Position numbers and translations under genes: made by a program
The notes under the pieces: generated by a model
Seen by the model: the letters and a program-made list of their open reading frames with translations, nothing else
What the model was told of the DNA's origin: nothing
Databases searched by the model: none
Shown: positions 53,386-63,634 of the stretch, piece after piece
How positions within the stretch are numbered: the stretch's first letter is position 1
How the letters are laid out: each line of letters opens with the position of its first letter
Assembly (NCBI RefSeq): GCF_003732705.1
Contig: NZ_MOBR01000043.1
Span: 204,377-268,376 of the forward strand
DNA from: Pseudomonas frederiksbergensis
GTDB lineage: Bacteria; Pseudomonadota; Gammaproteobacteria; Pseudomonadales; Pseudomonadaceae
Length of the DNA stretch: 64,000 nucleotides
Direction of reading: 5' to 3'

Positions 53386-53484
53386 CCCTGTGGGAGCGGG
53401 CTTGCTCGCGAATGCGGCGTGCCAGACAACAACAATGTTGAATGTTTATCCGTCTTCGCGAGCAAGCTCGCTCCCACAGGGGAT
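53386..53484. repeat. REP pair (GTGGGAGCGGGC type)
   Basis: CCTGTGGGAGCGGGCTTGCTC and a complementary arm GAGCAAGCTCGCTCCCACAGG with a loop of about 50 bases. Confidence 0.85.
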
Positions 53485-53493
53485 ATCAGGGGT

Positions 53494-54114
53494 TCAGGCC
53501 CTGCGCGCCATCAACAACACCGAAGCCGCCGCCGACAACAACCCCGCGCAGCACCGATTGAAAATCCGCTTGCCCCGGGGTTCGGCGAACCAGCGGCGCA
53601 TGTGCAGGCCCATGTAGGCGTAGGCGCTGATGGCGATCCATTCCAGCATCAGGAACAACGCGCCCAACACCGCGAATTGTGGGGTGACCGCTCGGGTCGG
53701 GTCGACGAACTGCGGCAGAAACGCGGTGAAGATCAGGATCGCTTTCGGATTGCCCGCCGCCACCAGAAATTCCTGGCGCGCCAACGCCAGCATCCCCACT
53801 GGCGTGCCTTCCACCGCGTTTTGCGCACCGGGATCGGCCCGCCACAACTGCCAGGCGAGATAAAACAAATACGCCGCGCCCACAATCTTGATCCCGTAAA
53901 ACAACAGCTCCGACGTTTGCAGCACCACCGCCAACCCCGCCGAGGCGAGGGCAATCATCCCGGCAAACGCCAGCAAGCGCCCGACCCCGGCCATACAGGC
54001 ACGACGATAGCCGTAGCGGGTGGAATTGCTGACCGACAGCAAATTGTTCGGCCCGGGGGCCATGTTCAAGGCAAAGCAAGCCGGGACAAACAGAGTGAGG
54101 GTGGCGAGGTCCAT
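53494..54114 (-). CDS. LysE/RhtB-family amino-acid exporter
   Basis: A 206-residue inner-membrane protein with about six hydrophobic segments. The family block CFALNMAPGPNNLLSVSNST lies near the N-terminus, followed by a GRLLAFAGMIAL-type second helix. The start at 54114 has AGGAGACCCCGTC upstream. The exported amino acid is unknown. It is divergent from the tct operon. Confidence 0.87.
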   Translation of the reverse strand: MDLATLTLFVPACFALNMAPGPNNLLSVSNSTRYGYRRACMAGVGRLLAFAGMIALASAGLAVVLQTSELLFYGIKIVGAAYLFYLAWQLWRADPGAQNAVEGTPVGMLALARQEFLVAAGNPKAILIFTAFLPQFVDPTRAVTPQFAVLGALFLMLEWIAISAYAYMGLHMRRWFAEPRGKRIFNRCCAGLLSAAASVLLMARRA

Positions 54115-54336
54115 GACGGGGTCTCCTGATTCGAGAACGCTTTTTTTAGCACGGATGGTGGGGGGTGTGACCCATACAGCCATGGACACAAGTCGCCATA
54201 CACTTGCTCATGGCCCCCACCCAAAACTCTGATCCATGACCTACGCTTGTTCACAACCCAGTGTTCAGTGAGCAGGATTTGCGCCTGAGCGAGATTCAAC
54301 CGCCATCCCAAAAACAACAATATCGGGAGACAACCT

Positions 54337-55293
54337 ATGCAGCCGTTATTCCGTCGATTCACCTGCGCGATTGCTCTGGCCATTACCGCAGCCACCCCGG
54401 CCTTTGCCCTCGAAACCGTCAAGTTCATGGCCCCCGGTTCCGTGGGTGGCGGCTATGACCAGACTGCCCGTGACTTGGGCAAAGCCCTGATCGAGGCCAA
54501 AACGGCCAAAGCCGTGACCTTCGAGAACAAGGGCGGGGCGGGCGGAACGTTGGGGCTGGCGCAGTTTGCCAACAGCACCAAGGGCGACCCGAATGCGCTG
54601 CTGGTGGTTGGCGCGATCATGGTCGCGGGTATTGAACAGAACAAACCGCAAATTACCTTGAAGGATGTCACGCCAATCGCCCGGCTGTTTACTGAATACA
54701 ACGTGATTGCCGTGCGCAAGGAGTCCGAATTCAAGACCCTGGAAGACCTGCTCAAAGTCTTCAAGGACAAGCCGTCCAGCATCACGTGGGGCGGCGGTTC
54801 CAAAGGGTCGGTCGACCATATTGGCATCGCCGACCTGGCCAGCAAGATGGATATTCCGGTCAACAAGGTCAACTACGTGGCCTTCGCCGGTGGCGGGGAA
54901 GTCGTGGCCCAGGTCTTGGGCGGCCAGATCAAAGTGATCACCGGCGGCTATGCGGAATTGGGCCAATACATCAAGAACGGCCAGTTCCGGGTACTCGCCA
55001 TCGGCGCGCCGGAGCGTGTGGAAGGCATCGATGCGCCAACGCTTAAAGAGAAAGGCTACGACGTGATCATCGGCAATTGGCGCGGTGTCTACGGCGCGGC
55101 GAACCTCACCCCCGAACAGCGCAAAGAAGTGACCGACGCCGTGGTCGCCGCCGCCAAGAGCAGCGTCTGGCAAGACAATGTCAAAACCAACGCGTGGTCA
55201 CCGAGCATCCTGACCGGGGATGAGTTCGGCAAATTTGTCGACGAAGAGCACGTTCGTCTGCACGGGATGCTGGTCAAGGTCGGGCTGCTTTGA
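54337..55293 (+). CDS. tctC: tripartite tricarboxylate transporter substrate-binding protein TctC
   Basis: The periplasmic receptor of a TTT transporter, 318 residues with a signal peptide cleaved near TPAFA (about residue 24). The family core VKFMAPGSVGGGYDQTARDL and the lobe interface GGAGGTLGLAQFANS are clear. Citrate-like tricarboxylates are the usual ligands, though many TctC paralogues bind other acids. GGGAGACAACCT precedes the start. It opens the tctCBA operon. No tctDE regulator pair is adjacent in this window. Confidence 0.9.
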   Translation: MQPLFRRFTCAIALAITAATPAFALETVKFMAPGSVGGGYDQTARDLGKALIEAKTAKAVTFENKGGAGGTLGLAQFANSTKGDPNALLVVGAIMVAGIEQNKPQITLKDVTPIARLFTEYNVIAVRKESEFKTLEDLLKVFKDKPSSITWGGGSKGSVDHIGIADLASKMDIPVNKVNYVAFAGGGEVVAQVLGGQIKVITGGYAELGQYIKNGQFRVLAIGAPERVEGIDAPTLKEKGYDVIIGNWRGVYGAANLTPEQRKEVTDAVVAAAKSSVWQDNVKTNAWSPSILTGDEFGKFVDEEHVRLHGMLVKVGLL

Positions 55294-55294
55294 A

Positions 55295-55789
55295 ATGGCC
55301 ACGCCGCGCAAGATAGTCCCGGTACAACTGGCGATTGGCGCCGGTGTGATTGCCATCAGCGCCGTGTTGGCGGTCGGCGCGTTCCGCTTTCCGGCGGAGA
55401 TGGGTTTCGTCATCCTGGGTGCCCACGTCTACCCCTACGCTTTGGCGGCGTTCCTGGGGGCTGTCGGTCTGTTGCTGAGTTACCAGGCGCTCACCGGTGG
55501 ATTTCGCGAGCTTGCCGACCACGAAGACGAAAGTGCCCAGGCGCTGCCCGGCGGCAAACTCGGCGCGGCGTGGGTGACCGGCGGGCTGGTGGCGGTGGCC
55601 GTGCTGATAAACCTTATCGGTTTCGTCCTGGCGGCCGGGTTGTTGTTTGCCTGTTCGGCACGGGGTTTCGGCAGTCGCCGCCCGGTGCGCGACCTCGCCA
55701 TCGGCATTGCCCTGACGCTACCGATCTACTGGCTGTTCAATGCCGGGCTTGGGGTCTCCCTTCCGCCCCTTATCAACATCTGGATCTGA
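55295..55789 (+). CDS. tctB: TTT transporter small membrane subunit TctB
   Basis: A 164-residue protein with four hydrophobic segments, the usual form of TctB. The ATG at 55295 lies two bases after the tctC stop; the longer frame from 55220 overlaps tctC and is not used. It stabilises or couples the large TctA subunit. Confidence 0.88.
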   Translation: MATPRKIVPVQLAIGAGVIAISAVLAVGAFRFPAEMGFVILGAHVYPYALAAFLGAVGLLLSYQALTGGFRELADHEDESAQALPGGKLGAAWVTGGLVAVAVLINLIGFVLAAGLLFACSARGFGSRRPVRDLAIGIALTLPIYWLFNAGLGVSLPPLINIWI

Positions 55790-55813
55790 TCCGGGCCGAA
55801 GGAGGTCAACACG

Positions 55814-57322
55814 GTGGACATTCTCTCAAGCCTGGCCATTGGTTTTTCTGCGGCGCTGACACCGATCAATCTGATGTGGGGGTTTATCGGCTGCCTGTTG
55901 GGCACCGCGATTGGTGTCTTGCCGGGTATCGGGCCGGCGCTGACCGTCGCGTTGTTGCTGCCGATCACCGCTAAGGTCGATCCTACCGGGGCGCTGATCA
56001 TGTTCGCCGGGATTTACTACGGCGCGCAGTTTGGCGGCTCCACCACGTCCATTCTGCTGAATACGCCGGGGGAGTCGTCCTCGATGGTCACGGCGCTTGA
56101 AGGCAACCTCATGGCCCGTAATGGGCGCGCCGGGCCCGCCCTGGCGACGGCGGCGATAGGCTCATTCGTGGCCGGCACCATCGCGACGATCTTGTTGACG
56201 CTGTTTGCGCCCCTCGTGGCCACCCTGGCGCTCAAGTTTGGTCCTGCGGAGTATTTCGCGATTCTGGTGTTGTCCTTTACCACGGTGTCGGCGGTGCTCG
56301 GCGCTTCCATGCTGCGCGGGTTCGCCTCGCTGGGGATTGGCCTGATGGTGGGCCTGATCGGGCTGGACGCAACGTCGGGTATCGCGCGCTACACCTTGGG
56401 CGTGCCGGAACTGGTGGATGGCATTGAAGTGGTGCTGGTGGCGGTCGGCTTGTTTGCCGTGGGTGAGGCCTTGTACAGCCTGCTGTATCAAAAGGAAGAA
56501 GCGTCGGGTCGACACCGCTTGACCTCGTTATGGATGACCCGCGCCGACTGGAAACGCTCGATCCCGGCCTGGCTACGGGGAACGCTGATCGGTTTTCCCT
56601 TTGGTTCGATTCCGGCGGGTGGCGCTGAAATTCCGACGTTTCTGTCGTATTCCGCTGAACGCAAACTGAGCAAATACCCGAAAGAGTTTGCCGGCAGCAA
56701 GGGCGAGGGCGCGATTGAAGGCGTCGCCGGCCCCGAGGCCGCCAACAACGCGAGCGCGACCGGTTCGCTGGTGCCGCTGCTGACACTCGGCATCCCCACT
56801 TCCGCCACGGCGGCAATCTTGTTGGCCGCGTTCCAGAACTACAACCTGCAACCGGGGCCGATGCTGTTCCAGACCTCCGGTGAACTGGTCTGGACCCTGG
56901 TGGCTTCGCTGTACATCGGCAACGTTATCCTGCTGGTGTTGAACCTGCCGTTGGTGGGGCTGTGGGTCAAACTGCTGCAAATTCCCCGACCCTATCTGAA
57001 CGCCGGCATCCTGGTGTTCGCCACCATTGGCGTGTACGGCATGCGCCACTCTTCCTTCGACTTGTTGCTGATGCTGGCCATTGGTTGGGGCGGGGTGTTG
57101 ATGCGGCGTTTCGATTTCCCCGTTGCCCCAGTGATCGTCGGGATGTTGTTGGGGCCGATGGCCGAAAAGCAACTGCGCAATGCGTTATCGATCAGCGAGG
57201 GCGACTGGACGATTTTTCTTACCCAACCGATCTCCGCCGCGTTCCTGGCGTTGACCCTGCTGGTGCTGGTAGTGCCCCACCTGCTGCATGCCCGTGGCAT
57301 CAAATTGCACGAGGATGATTGA
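55814..57322 (+). CDS. tctA: TTT transporter large membrane subunit TctA
   Basis: A 502-residue inner-membrane protein with about twelve hydrophobic segments; the signature GIGPALTVALLLPITAK and YYGAQFGGSTTSILLNTPGE mark TctA. Translation starts at a GTG (55814) with GGAGGTCAACACG upstream. Together with TctC and TctB it imports tricarboxylates driven by ion gradients. Confidence 0.92.
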   Translation: MDILSSLAIGFSAALTPINLMWGFIGCLLGTAIGVLPGIGPALTVALLLPITAKVDPTGALIMFAGIYYGAQFGGSTTSILLNTPGESSSMVTALEGNLMARNGRAGPALATAAIGSFVAGTIATILLTLFAPLVATLALKFGPAEYFAILVLSFTTVSAVLGASMLRGFASLGIGLMVGLIGLDATSGIARYTLGVPELVDGIEVVLVAVGLFAVGEALYSLLYQKEEASGRHRLTSLWMTRADWKRSIPAWLRGTLIGFPFGSIPAGGAEIPTFLSYSAERKLSKYPKEFAGSKGEGAIEGVAGPEAANNASATGSLVPLLTLGIPTSATAAILLAAFQNYNLQPGPMLFQTSGELVWTLVASLYIGNVILLVLNLPLVGLWVKLLQIPRPYLNAGILVFATIGVYGMRHSSFDLLLMLAIGWGGVLMRRFDFPVAPVIVGMLLGPMAEKQLRNALSISEGDWTIFLTQPISAAFLALTLLVLVVPHLLHARGIKLHEDD

Positions 57323-57457
57323 GTCATTCCAGCCGTTTCCACAGGTCAGACTCTCTGTCTGACAGGCATCCGGTGCAATGGGCAGTTTTCTTCAATACGT
57401 GAGGCTGGGCGCTCTTTACCTTGAGCGCCAAGTCCACTGAATTGAAGAAGGTCTGTG

Positions 57458-58045
57458 ATGAGTCTGATGATGTCCATGGCGGCGTTCGCGCTGGTCGCTT
57501 CGATAACGCCGGGGCCGGTGAATATTGTGGCGTTGGGTTCCGGGGCGCGGTTTGGCTTTCGTGCCAGTCAACGGCATGTGGCGGGGGCGACGCTGGGGTT
57601 TGTCTTGCTGCTGGTGTTGATGGGCCTGGGGCTGCACGAACTGTTGCGCCTGTGGCCGATGCTGACGCAGGTGGTGCGATGGGCGGGGGTGGCGTTTCTG
57701 TTGTTTATGGCCTTCAAACTGGCCACCGATGACGGGCGGCTGGAGGCCAAAGATTCGGCCAGGGCACCGTCGATGCTTTACGGGGCGCTGATGCAATGGC
57801 TCAACCCGAAAGCCTGGCTGGCCTGTGTCGCGGGCATGGGCGCGTTTGTCGCTGATGGTGAAGCGCGGCTGGTCTGGCAGTTTGCGGCGGTGTATCTGGT
57901 GGTTTGCTACTTGTCGGTGGGCTGTTGGGTGTATGCCGGGACGTTTTTGCGCGGTTATTTGAGTCACCCGGGGGGGATGCGTTGGTTCAATCGCAGCATG
58001 GCGTTGTTGCTGGCGGGGAGTGCGGGGTATCTGGTGTGGGCCTGA
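57458..58045 (+). CDS. LysE/RhtB-family exporter
   Basis: A 195-residue membrane protein with the family start ASITPGPVNIVALGSGARFG and a second conserved GALMQWLNPKAW block. The ATG at 57458 is preceded by GAAGAAGG; a GTG at 57455 is in frame. It stands alone between the tct operon and the large minus-strand gene. Confidence 0.85.
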   Translation: MSLMMSMAAFALVASITPGPVNIVALGSGARFGFRASQRHVAGATLGFVLLLVLMGLGLHELLRLWPMLTQVVRWAGVAFLLFMAFKLATDDGRLEAKDSARAPSMLYGALMQWLNPKAWLACVAGMGAFVADGEARLVWQFAAVYLVVCYLSVGCWVYAGTFLRGYLSHPGGMRWFNRSMALLLAGSAGYLVWA

Positions 58046-58102
58046 GCGCCGCAGAACGAATCCGCGCCCCGTAAGCCGGGGCACGGAATCAGGTGTTAAA
58101 CG

Positions 58103-61100
58103 TCAGCGGATACCGCTCAGTAAATCGACCACCTCCCTTGGCAGTGGGGTAAATCGGCCGGAGCGCAGTTGGCTGATGGCGTACAGCGCACTGGCGGTGC
58201 GACCGTTGCCGTCGCCAAACCCCTGAAAGCCGATAACGGTCGAGAGCAGGTGTTTATCAAAGTGTTGATGGGCTGTATCCAGGGTTTTCAGATGCTGTTC
58301 CATCAAGGCATAACCGGCGATGCTGCCGGTGTATTTGGTGGGTTGGCCAGCGTCGCGCACCTTGCCCGCGACGGCAGGTGCAAGCAGGTCGTGTATGTGC
58401 GTAATGACGTCTGGATCAGTCAAGGATTTGCTGTTGCCTGCATACTCGCGCAGTACTGAAACGAAGCTGTCGAAGTCATTGGCTTGGGAGGATGCACCAT
58501 TCGCCATCCAGGCTCCGGCTCTGTGTATCGGGTCGGTAAAACCCTTGGGATTGAACGCTGCCTCCGCTAATACAGCGTTGTAAGGCGGCTGACCCAGGTC
58601 CAGTTTCAACAGGTTTTGTTGATGGTTGCGCAGATAGATGGCTTTTTTGGCTTCAATCTCGGCAACGTCAGCCAATGTGTCGAAATAATCTTGTGCCGTG
58701 AGCAGTTTATTGGTGTAGCTGGTGGGGTGTGTGGTCATGAACGCGGTCAACACATCTTCCAGCGCCTTTTGGCCGATCAGCGCGCCCAGTTGTTGCGCTT
58801 GCTTGCTCTGAAGCGTCGCATCTCTGGCAGCGCTATTGAACAGGTGTTGCAACTCGGCAGGGTCGGCACCTTTTGGCAGGGGAATGGTTTTGTCACTCAG
58901 GCGCGCCACCACCTCTTCGAGGGTGGTAATGCCGTCACTCTTGAACAACGCCCGCGCATGGGAAACGGTGTCCAGCGACATGCGGATCCGCGCGGCTTCG
59001 CCGGTGTGATCGAGGGCGCGCAGCAGGTTGTAGGAATGCGCACCGGTCAGGTGGTGCAGCTGCGACCTGGCAATTTGCGCCGCCCCGACCGCATGCCCGC
59101 CGAGTTTTATCGCGCCTCTGCCGACCAGTTTCAAACCGCCCTTGATCAGGGTCGGCACGCCATCCAGCGGGTTCAACAGGGAAGCGACGGTGCGCGTGCC
59201 AATCCTCGACGCGGACAACAACTTTGTGGCCAGGGACGCGCTCTTGCCAACAGCCTTGCCCACTTGTACCGGTACGCTGGCGAAGACAAAGGCAACCACC
59301 GCCGCGTCCATCACGCAACTGGCGATCGCGTCCCGTTGCCTGGCCGGAACACCTGAAGACAAGCCCTCGATGCAGTCCTTGAACGGAATGATCAAATTGA
59401 GCAGCGTGTTAAAGATCACATCGAACTTTGCCGCCGCCAGCTCTTGTTCTGTGCTGTCACGGCCCATGTCCGCCAGTTCACTTTCGGTCAGGAAGGGGTG
59501 CTGTTCAGCGATCAAATTACTGATGGCTTTTATGCGCTCGGCATTGAAGTAAGCCATCGGTCTGTCGGCGTGAGTCGGGTGCCAGGAACTGTCGAACTCA
59601 CCGATCTTGCGCACGAACACCGAAGAGGTTGCATCACTGCGTGGCGCCGCGTTCTTGAAGTAGGCATCCAGATCCAGTGGCGCATCCAGCAGGCTGTTGT
59701 CTTCGACGAAATTGCTGCGCGTGCCATCTTCATCGTAGGCAAACAGGTATTGACCGACTTTCTCCCTGAGTTCCGGCGTGCTCCGGCATTTAGAGCGCAG
59801 CGGGAACAGTTCGAAGCAGCGCACCAGCGTGCCTTGAAGTTCCGCACAAATAATCACGCCGTAACGACCGGTTCGCTCCCGGGTCGCCTCGGGTATCGAT
59901 CCTGCGTCAAAATGCGGTTTGTAGGCTTCTACGCGGTAGATCGCCAACCGCCCGTGTTCGATAAATTTCCTGTTGGATTGTGTGAGCTGCGACAACACGT
60001 AGCGAATGGTGGTCGAGAGGCCGGCTATCAAGTCGTTGTAGTGATTGTGCACGGCGGTTTCGTACAAATCGGCCACCGGAAACAGCTCCTTGAGTCCCGC
60101 AAATTCCTGATAAATATCGCGGCCCCGGATACGCCCCCAGTCTTGCGTGTGAAGCTGGTCGCTCATGTACAAGTCCAGCACCGACACTTCCCGTCCGCCA
60201 CCGCCGCCGGAGCCCCGGTGCTTGACTAGCCGTTCATGCGGGTTGCAGGCCGGTACACCTGACGTCAGCGCCTTCAAGGCGAGGGCTTTGCGCCGGGGAA
60301 TCGGCCGGTTGATCGCATTCAGCGCAGTGGATAGCGCCTCGACGTGTTCGTTATAGGCCTCGATGCCTTGATTGATCGTTTCGAGGCTCAGGTTGCCGTC
60401 CGCGTCGCGCTGGATCAGGCCATTCATCAACGCCCACGTGACAACCGGATCAACGCCCGCCATGGCGTGCAACTCGTTGAGTTGCGGGGTGAGCTCGGAA
60501 ATCGGGCTAAAGCCCAGCACGTGTGCGTAGGTCATACGCCGGGCCGCACCGGGAACCACGCTTTCGGCCAGGCCCACGGCTTGGCTCAGGATGACCCAGC
60601 CCGGGGTTCCAACCTTCAACGAAGGGGGCAGGTCGCGCACCAGATACGCCGGCGCCATCCCCGCCAACACCAGTTCGGCCACCAGAGGGGCGATGAGTTT
60701 ATGGAGCTTGCAGCGCTGAATCAGATGCGCTTCCAGGTCGCTGCGGATATCGGAGGGCAGGCGCTGGACATGGTCTGATGCGTAGAGCTTGAACCCGGCA
60801 AATGTTGTATTGGCCGTGTCGATGTCGGGATCGAGGTCCAACAGCATGGCGGCGACCAGCAACTGATTGATCAACTGTTTCGACGGCTTGGCGCCTGATT
60901 CGTCGGCGAACCAGCCCAGCGCATCCATGTAGTTCTGCCCGGTTTCATCCAGCAGGCCGGCGTCGCTGATCAGCCGTTGCAAGCGGTACTCGAGGCTTTG
61001 CGGCTGCTTGTCCGATCCTGCGTTTTCCAACACCAGCGATGCGCCGAAGTAGTCGGCCAACGGCATTTCGTTGCCGGTCAGTTGCGCGGTGATGTCACGA

Positions 61101-61762
61101 ATAATTGCGCGGTTGTTCTTGGTCAGCGCGAAGGGCGAATCTGCTGGCGCGTCCAGCAGTTCCCAGTAGTTTTCCGTGTCTGGCATAACGGCAAAGTTAA
61201 GCAGGTCAATCAGTGCTTTAGTACTTTCTTCATCGGTGGGCAGTGGCAAGTTATGAAAGCGCAGCCATTGGCCAACGGCAATTCGATCATTGGACGATAT
61301 AAAACCACCGGTCATCCTGGCCATCTTTGCCAGCAACTCAAGATCTTGTGCGAACCCGTTAAGTTGGTTGACATGAGAGGTGATATCGACGCGTGCGAAG
61401 AAGTGGTTGGAGACATATTCAGAGGCATCGCCCGGAAGTGCGGAAGAGCTGATGTCTTCCCGGACGTGATAGAGGCGGCCTTCTTGGTCAACCTGGAAAC
61501 TGGCCGGTTCGGGAATGGATTGTTCGGCCCGGACTGCCAGGAAGTCGGCTTGGCGAACCCTTTTCGACAGGATAAAAGCGCTGCTGTAATGAACTTCATG
61601 GAACGCGGAGTTGGGGACGCAGGACACGGCCAATTGATCCCAGGGCCAAGCCAGTGTCCGGTGGACATACTCGTCGGCCATGGCGTTAGTGAGCGCTTGG
61701 GTGATTGCCATTCGTTGGCGTTCATCGCCGGAAGTCAGGGTGGCCGGTTCTTGCAGTTGCAT
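58103..61762 (-). CDS. large (1219-residue) protein with a C-terminal Fic-like motif lacking the catalytic His
   Basis: No signal peptide is evident. Most of the protein is helical and unrecognised, with a hydrophobic stretch near residues 812-845 (SCVMDAAVVAFVFASVPVQV). Near the C-terminus, residues 1180-1188 read QGFGDGNGR. Fic proteins have H-P/x-F-x-D/E-GNGR there; the glycine-rich anion-binding loop is intact but the catalytic His is Gln. The fold could thus be an inactive or altered AMP/phosphocholine-transfer domain. Size and layout resemble the large toxin-like proteins common in Pseudomonas. It is preceded by an AraC regulator on the same strand, 234 bases upstream. Confidence 0.72.
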   Translation of the reverse strand: MQLQEPATLTSGDERQRMAITQALTNAMADEYVHRTLAWPWDQLAVSCVPNSAFHEVHYSSAFILSKRVRQADFLAVRAEQSIPEPASFQVDQEGRLYHVREDISSSALPGDASEYVSNHFFARVDITSHVNQLNGFAQDLELLAKMARMTGGFISSNDRIAVGQWLRFHNLPLPTDEESTKALIDLLNFAVMPDTENYWELLDAPADSPFALTKNNRAIIRDITAQLTGNEMPLADYFGASLVLENAGSDKQPQSLEYRLQRLISDAGLLDETGQNYMDALGWFADESGAKPSKQLINQLLVAAMLLDLDPDIDTANTTFAGFKLYASDHVQRLPSDIRSDLEAHLIQRCKLHKLIAPLVAELVLAGMAPAYLVRDLPPSLKVGTPGWVILSQAVGLAESVVPGAARRMTYAHVLGFSPISELTPQLNELHAMAGVDPVVTWALMNGLIQRDADGNLSLETINQGIEAYNEHVEALSTALNAINRPIPRRKALALKALTSGVPACNPHERLVKHRGSGGGGGREVSVLDLYMSDQLHTQDWGRIRGRDIYQEFAGLKELFPVADLYETAVHNHYNDLIAGLSTTIRYVLSQLTQSNRKFIEHGRLAIYRVEAYKPHFDAGSIPEATRERTGRYGVIICAELQGTLVRCFELFPLRSKCRSTPELREKVGQYLFAYDEDGTRSNFVEDNSLLDAPLDLDAYFKNAAPRSDATSSVFVRKIGEFDSSWHPTHADRPMAYFNAERIKAISNLIAEQHPFLTESELADMGRDSTEQELAAAKFDVIFNTLLNLIIPFKDCIEGLSSGVPARQRDAIASCVMDAAVVAFVFASVPVQVGKAVGKSASLATKLLSASRIGTRTVASLLNPLDGVPTLIKGGLKLVGRGAIKLGGHAVGAAQIARSQLHHLTGAHSYNLLRALDHTGEAARIRMSLDTVSHARALFKSDGITTLEEVVARLSDKTIPLPKGADPAELQHLFNSAARDATLQSKQAQQLGALIGQKALEDVLTAFMTTHPTSYTNKLLTAQDYFDTLADVAEIEAKKAIYLRNHQQNLLKLDLGQPPYNAVLAEAAFNPKGFTDPIHRAGAWMANGASSQANDFDSFVSVLREYAGNSKSLTDPDVITHIHDLLAPAVAGKVRDAGQPTKYTGSIAGYALMEQHLKTLDTAHQHFDKHLLSTVIGFQGFGDGNGRTASALYAISQLRSGRFTPLPREVVDLLSGIR

Positions 61763-61996
61763 GACGTGAGTTCCATCTTCGAGTGAATGAGAGCGTTCCC
61801 TGGCTGGCGGGAACTACTCGTCACGCTAATGGAACTGGCGCGCACTGTCGTTTTGGCTATATGTCCGTATATGTATAAGGCCATCGCAGGAAGAGCAAAG
61901 TGTCGATTGGCGTGCCAGGTCACTTGGTAGGCTGATGTATTGCCACATGTATAGGCAGTTGTTTATCTGGCTTGTTTTTATTGATGGCAGCCGATG

Positions 61997-62830
61997 TCAA
62001 CTTCGATATTGCCCCGGCGTCGCCGCCAGATGCTGTTTGAATACCCGTTGAAAGTGCGCCTGATCGGCAAATCCGGCTTCAAGTGCCACATCGGCAATCA
62101 ACTTGCCGCTGCGCAACTGCTCCCGGGCGAACTGGATGCGCCGGTTGAGCAAAAACGCATGGGGCGTCATGCCGTAATGCTGCTTGAACGCGCGAATCAG
62201 GTAGGACGGCGACAACTGCGCCGCCGCGCAAATATCTTCCAGCTTGAGCAGTTGCGTGCAGTTGTCGCGGATGTACTCGGCGGCCCGCTCCAGTTTGAAA
62301 TTGGGCTCGCGCAGTGTTTGCTCGCCAGGGTTGAGGCGCTGCTGCACGTCGGTGAAAAACTCCACGGCGGCGCTGTGTTTTCGCAGTATGTCTTGCTGAC
62401 CATCGACCAGCACGGCGTACAGCTCATTCAGACTCGCAAACAGACCGGCGTCGTGCAGGTGGGTGATGGAAAACCGCCGAAACGCCTGGTCGTGGCTGAA
62501 CCCCAACTGATGCTGCAAGTCGGTCAGCCACGGCGTCTCGACGTAGAGCATCAGGTACGACCAGGGCTGGTCGTCGATGGGGTTGCAGGCGTGGACATCG
62601 CCGGGGTTCATCAGCACCACGGTGCCGGCACTGACCTCGAACGCCGATTGCTCATGCACATACGTGCTGCGCCCGGCGGTGATCGCGCCGATGGAAAAAT
62701 GCTCATGGGAATGCCGGGCGTAGCAGACCTCGCGGCCATCGGCGATGGCCCGGGCCTCGATGAAGGGCAGGGCGTCGTCGCGCCAGAAGCGCGGGGCTTT
62801 ATCGGCATCTTTGGCAACGGTGTGCTTCAT
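61997..62830 (-). CDS. AraC-family transcriptional regulator (cupin-type sensor domain)
   Basis: A 277-residue regulator: N-terminal cupin-like ligand domain (about 30-120; HSHEHFSIGAITAG and VVLMNPGDVHACNP are characteristic) and a C-terminal double helix-turn-helix (about 175-275; AAQLSPSYLIRAFKQHYGMT, then DVALEAGFADQAHFQRVFKQ). It may control the large downstream gene or the exporter genes; the ligand is unknown. Confidence 0.88.
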   Translation of the reverse strand: MKHTVAKDADKAPRFWRDDALPFIEARAIADGREVCYARHSHEHFSIGAITAGRSTYVHEQSAFEVSAGTVVLMNPGDVHACNPIDDQPWSYLMLYVETPWLTDLQHQLGFSHDQAFRRFSITHLHDAGLFASLNELYAVLVDGQQDILRKHSAAVEFFTDVQQRLNPGEQTLREPNFKLERAAEYIRDNCTQLLKLEDICAAAQLSPSYLIRAFKQHYGMTPHAFLLNRRIQFAREQLRSGKLIADVALEAGFADQAHFQRVFKQHLAATPGQYRS

Positions 62831-62864
62831 CGTCGGCGTCCTGGCAGGTCAGCGCACGAGTGTA

Positions 62865-63362
62865 TTAGCTCTCGCCGTGAAAGGCGCGTTGCAGTTCGGC
62901 GATGTCGAGTTTTTTCATCTGCATCATCGCTTGCATGGCCCGTTGGGATTTGACCGTATCGGAATCCTTGAGCATCTCCATCATCGCTACCGGGACGATC
63001 TGCCAGGACACACCGAACTTGTCCTTCACCCAGCCACATTGCTCGGCCTCGGGGACAGCGGACAACGCGCCCCAGAAATGGTCGACTTCTTCCTGGGACT
63101 GGCAATTGATCTGGAACGAAACCGCTTCGTTGAACTTGAATAAGGGGCCGCCATTGAGGCCAGTGAAACTTTGTCCATCGAGTTCGAAACTCACGGTCAG
63201 TACCGAGCCTTCCGGGCGACCATGAAACTCGAATCCGGCCTTGCCGTAATGGGTAATGGCGGTGATTTTCGAGTGATCGAAGATCGAGCAATAAAAGTTG
63301 GCAGCCGCTTCGGCCTGGTCGTCGAACCACAGGCAGGGGGTGAGTTTTTGCACGCGTTGCAT
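62865..63362 (-). CDS. VOC-superfamily protein (PhnB-like)
   Basis: A 165-residue protein with the betaalphabetabetabeta fold signature: KLTPCLWFDDQAEAAANFYC at the N-terminus and DKFGVSWQIVPVAMMEMLKD later. The family includes PhnB and a so-called 3-demethylubiquinone methyltransferase domain, but no enzyme activity is established for most members. AGGAG precedes the start. It is 34 bases upstream of the AraC gene and probably in one transcript with it. Confidence 0.85.
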   Translation of the reverse strand: MQRVQKLTPCLWFDDQAEAAANFYCSIFDHSKITAITHYGKAGFEFHGRPEGSVLTVSFELDGQSFTGLNGGPLFKFNEAVSFQINCQSQEEVDHFWGALSAVPEAEQCGWVKDKFGVSWQIVPVAMMEMLKDSDTVKSQRAMQAMMQMKKLDIAELQRAFHGES

Positions 63363-63634
63363 GGCGCTTCTCCTCTACGGGTCAATTACGCTGGATTTTC
63401 AGCGTAGTCAGTGTGTAGTCGGTTGGCGGTGCCGTAGATCGACAAGTCGCAGCGCGGTCCGTTTATCGTGAGACTTGCCGCGACCTGCACGGTTTTCGTC
63501 AAACAGAACTGTTCAGAATTGCGCCAGAATCGACAACGCAGATCCCTTGCTGGGCGTAGTCAGAATGACTTTTGGTGAGTCGAATTGACAACTTTCGGGT
63601 TGGGTCATTTTGACTTCTATGTTGCTAACTTACT

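Noticed and set aside
57345..57363. Hairpin GTCAGAC/GTCTGAC after tctA as terminator
   Set aside because: Only seven pairs and no T-run; too weak to call.
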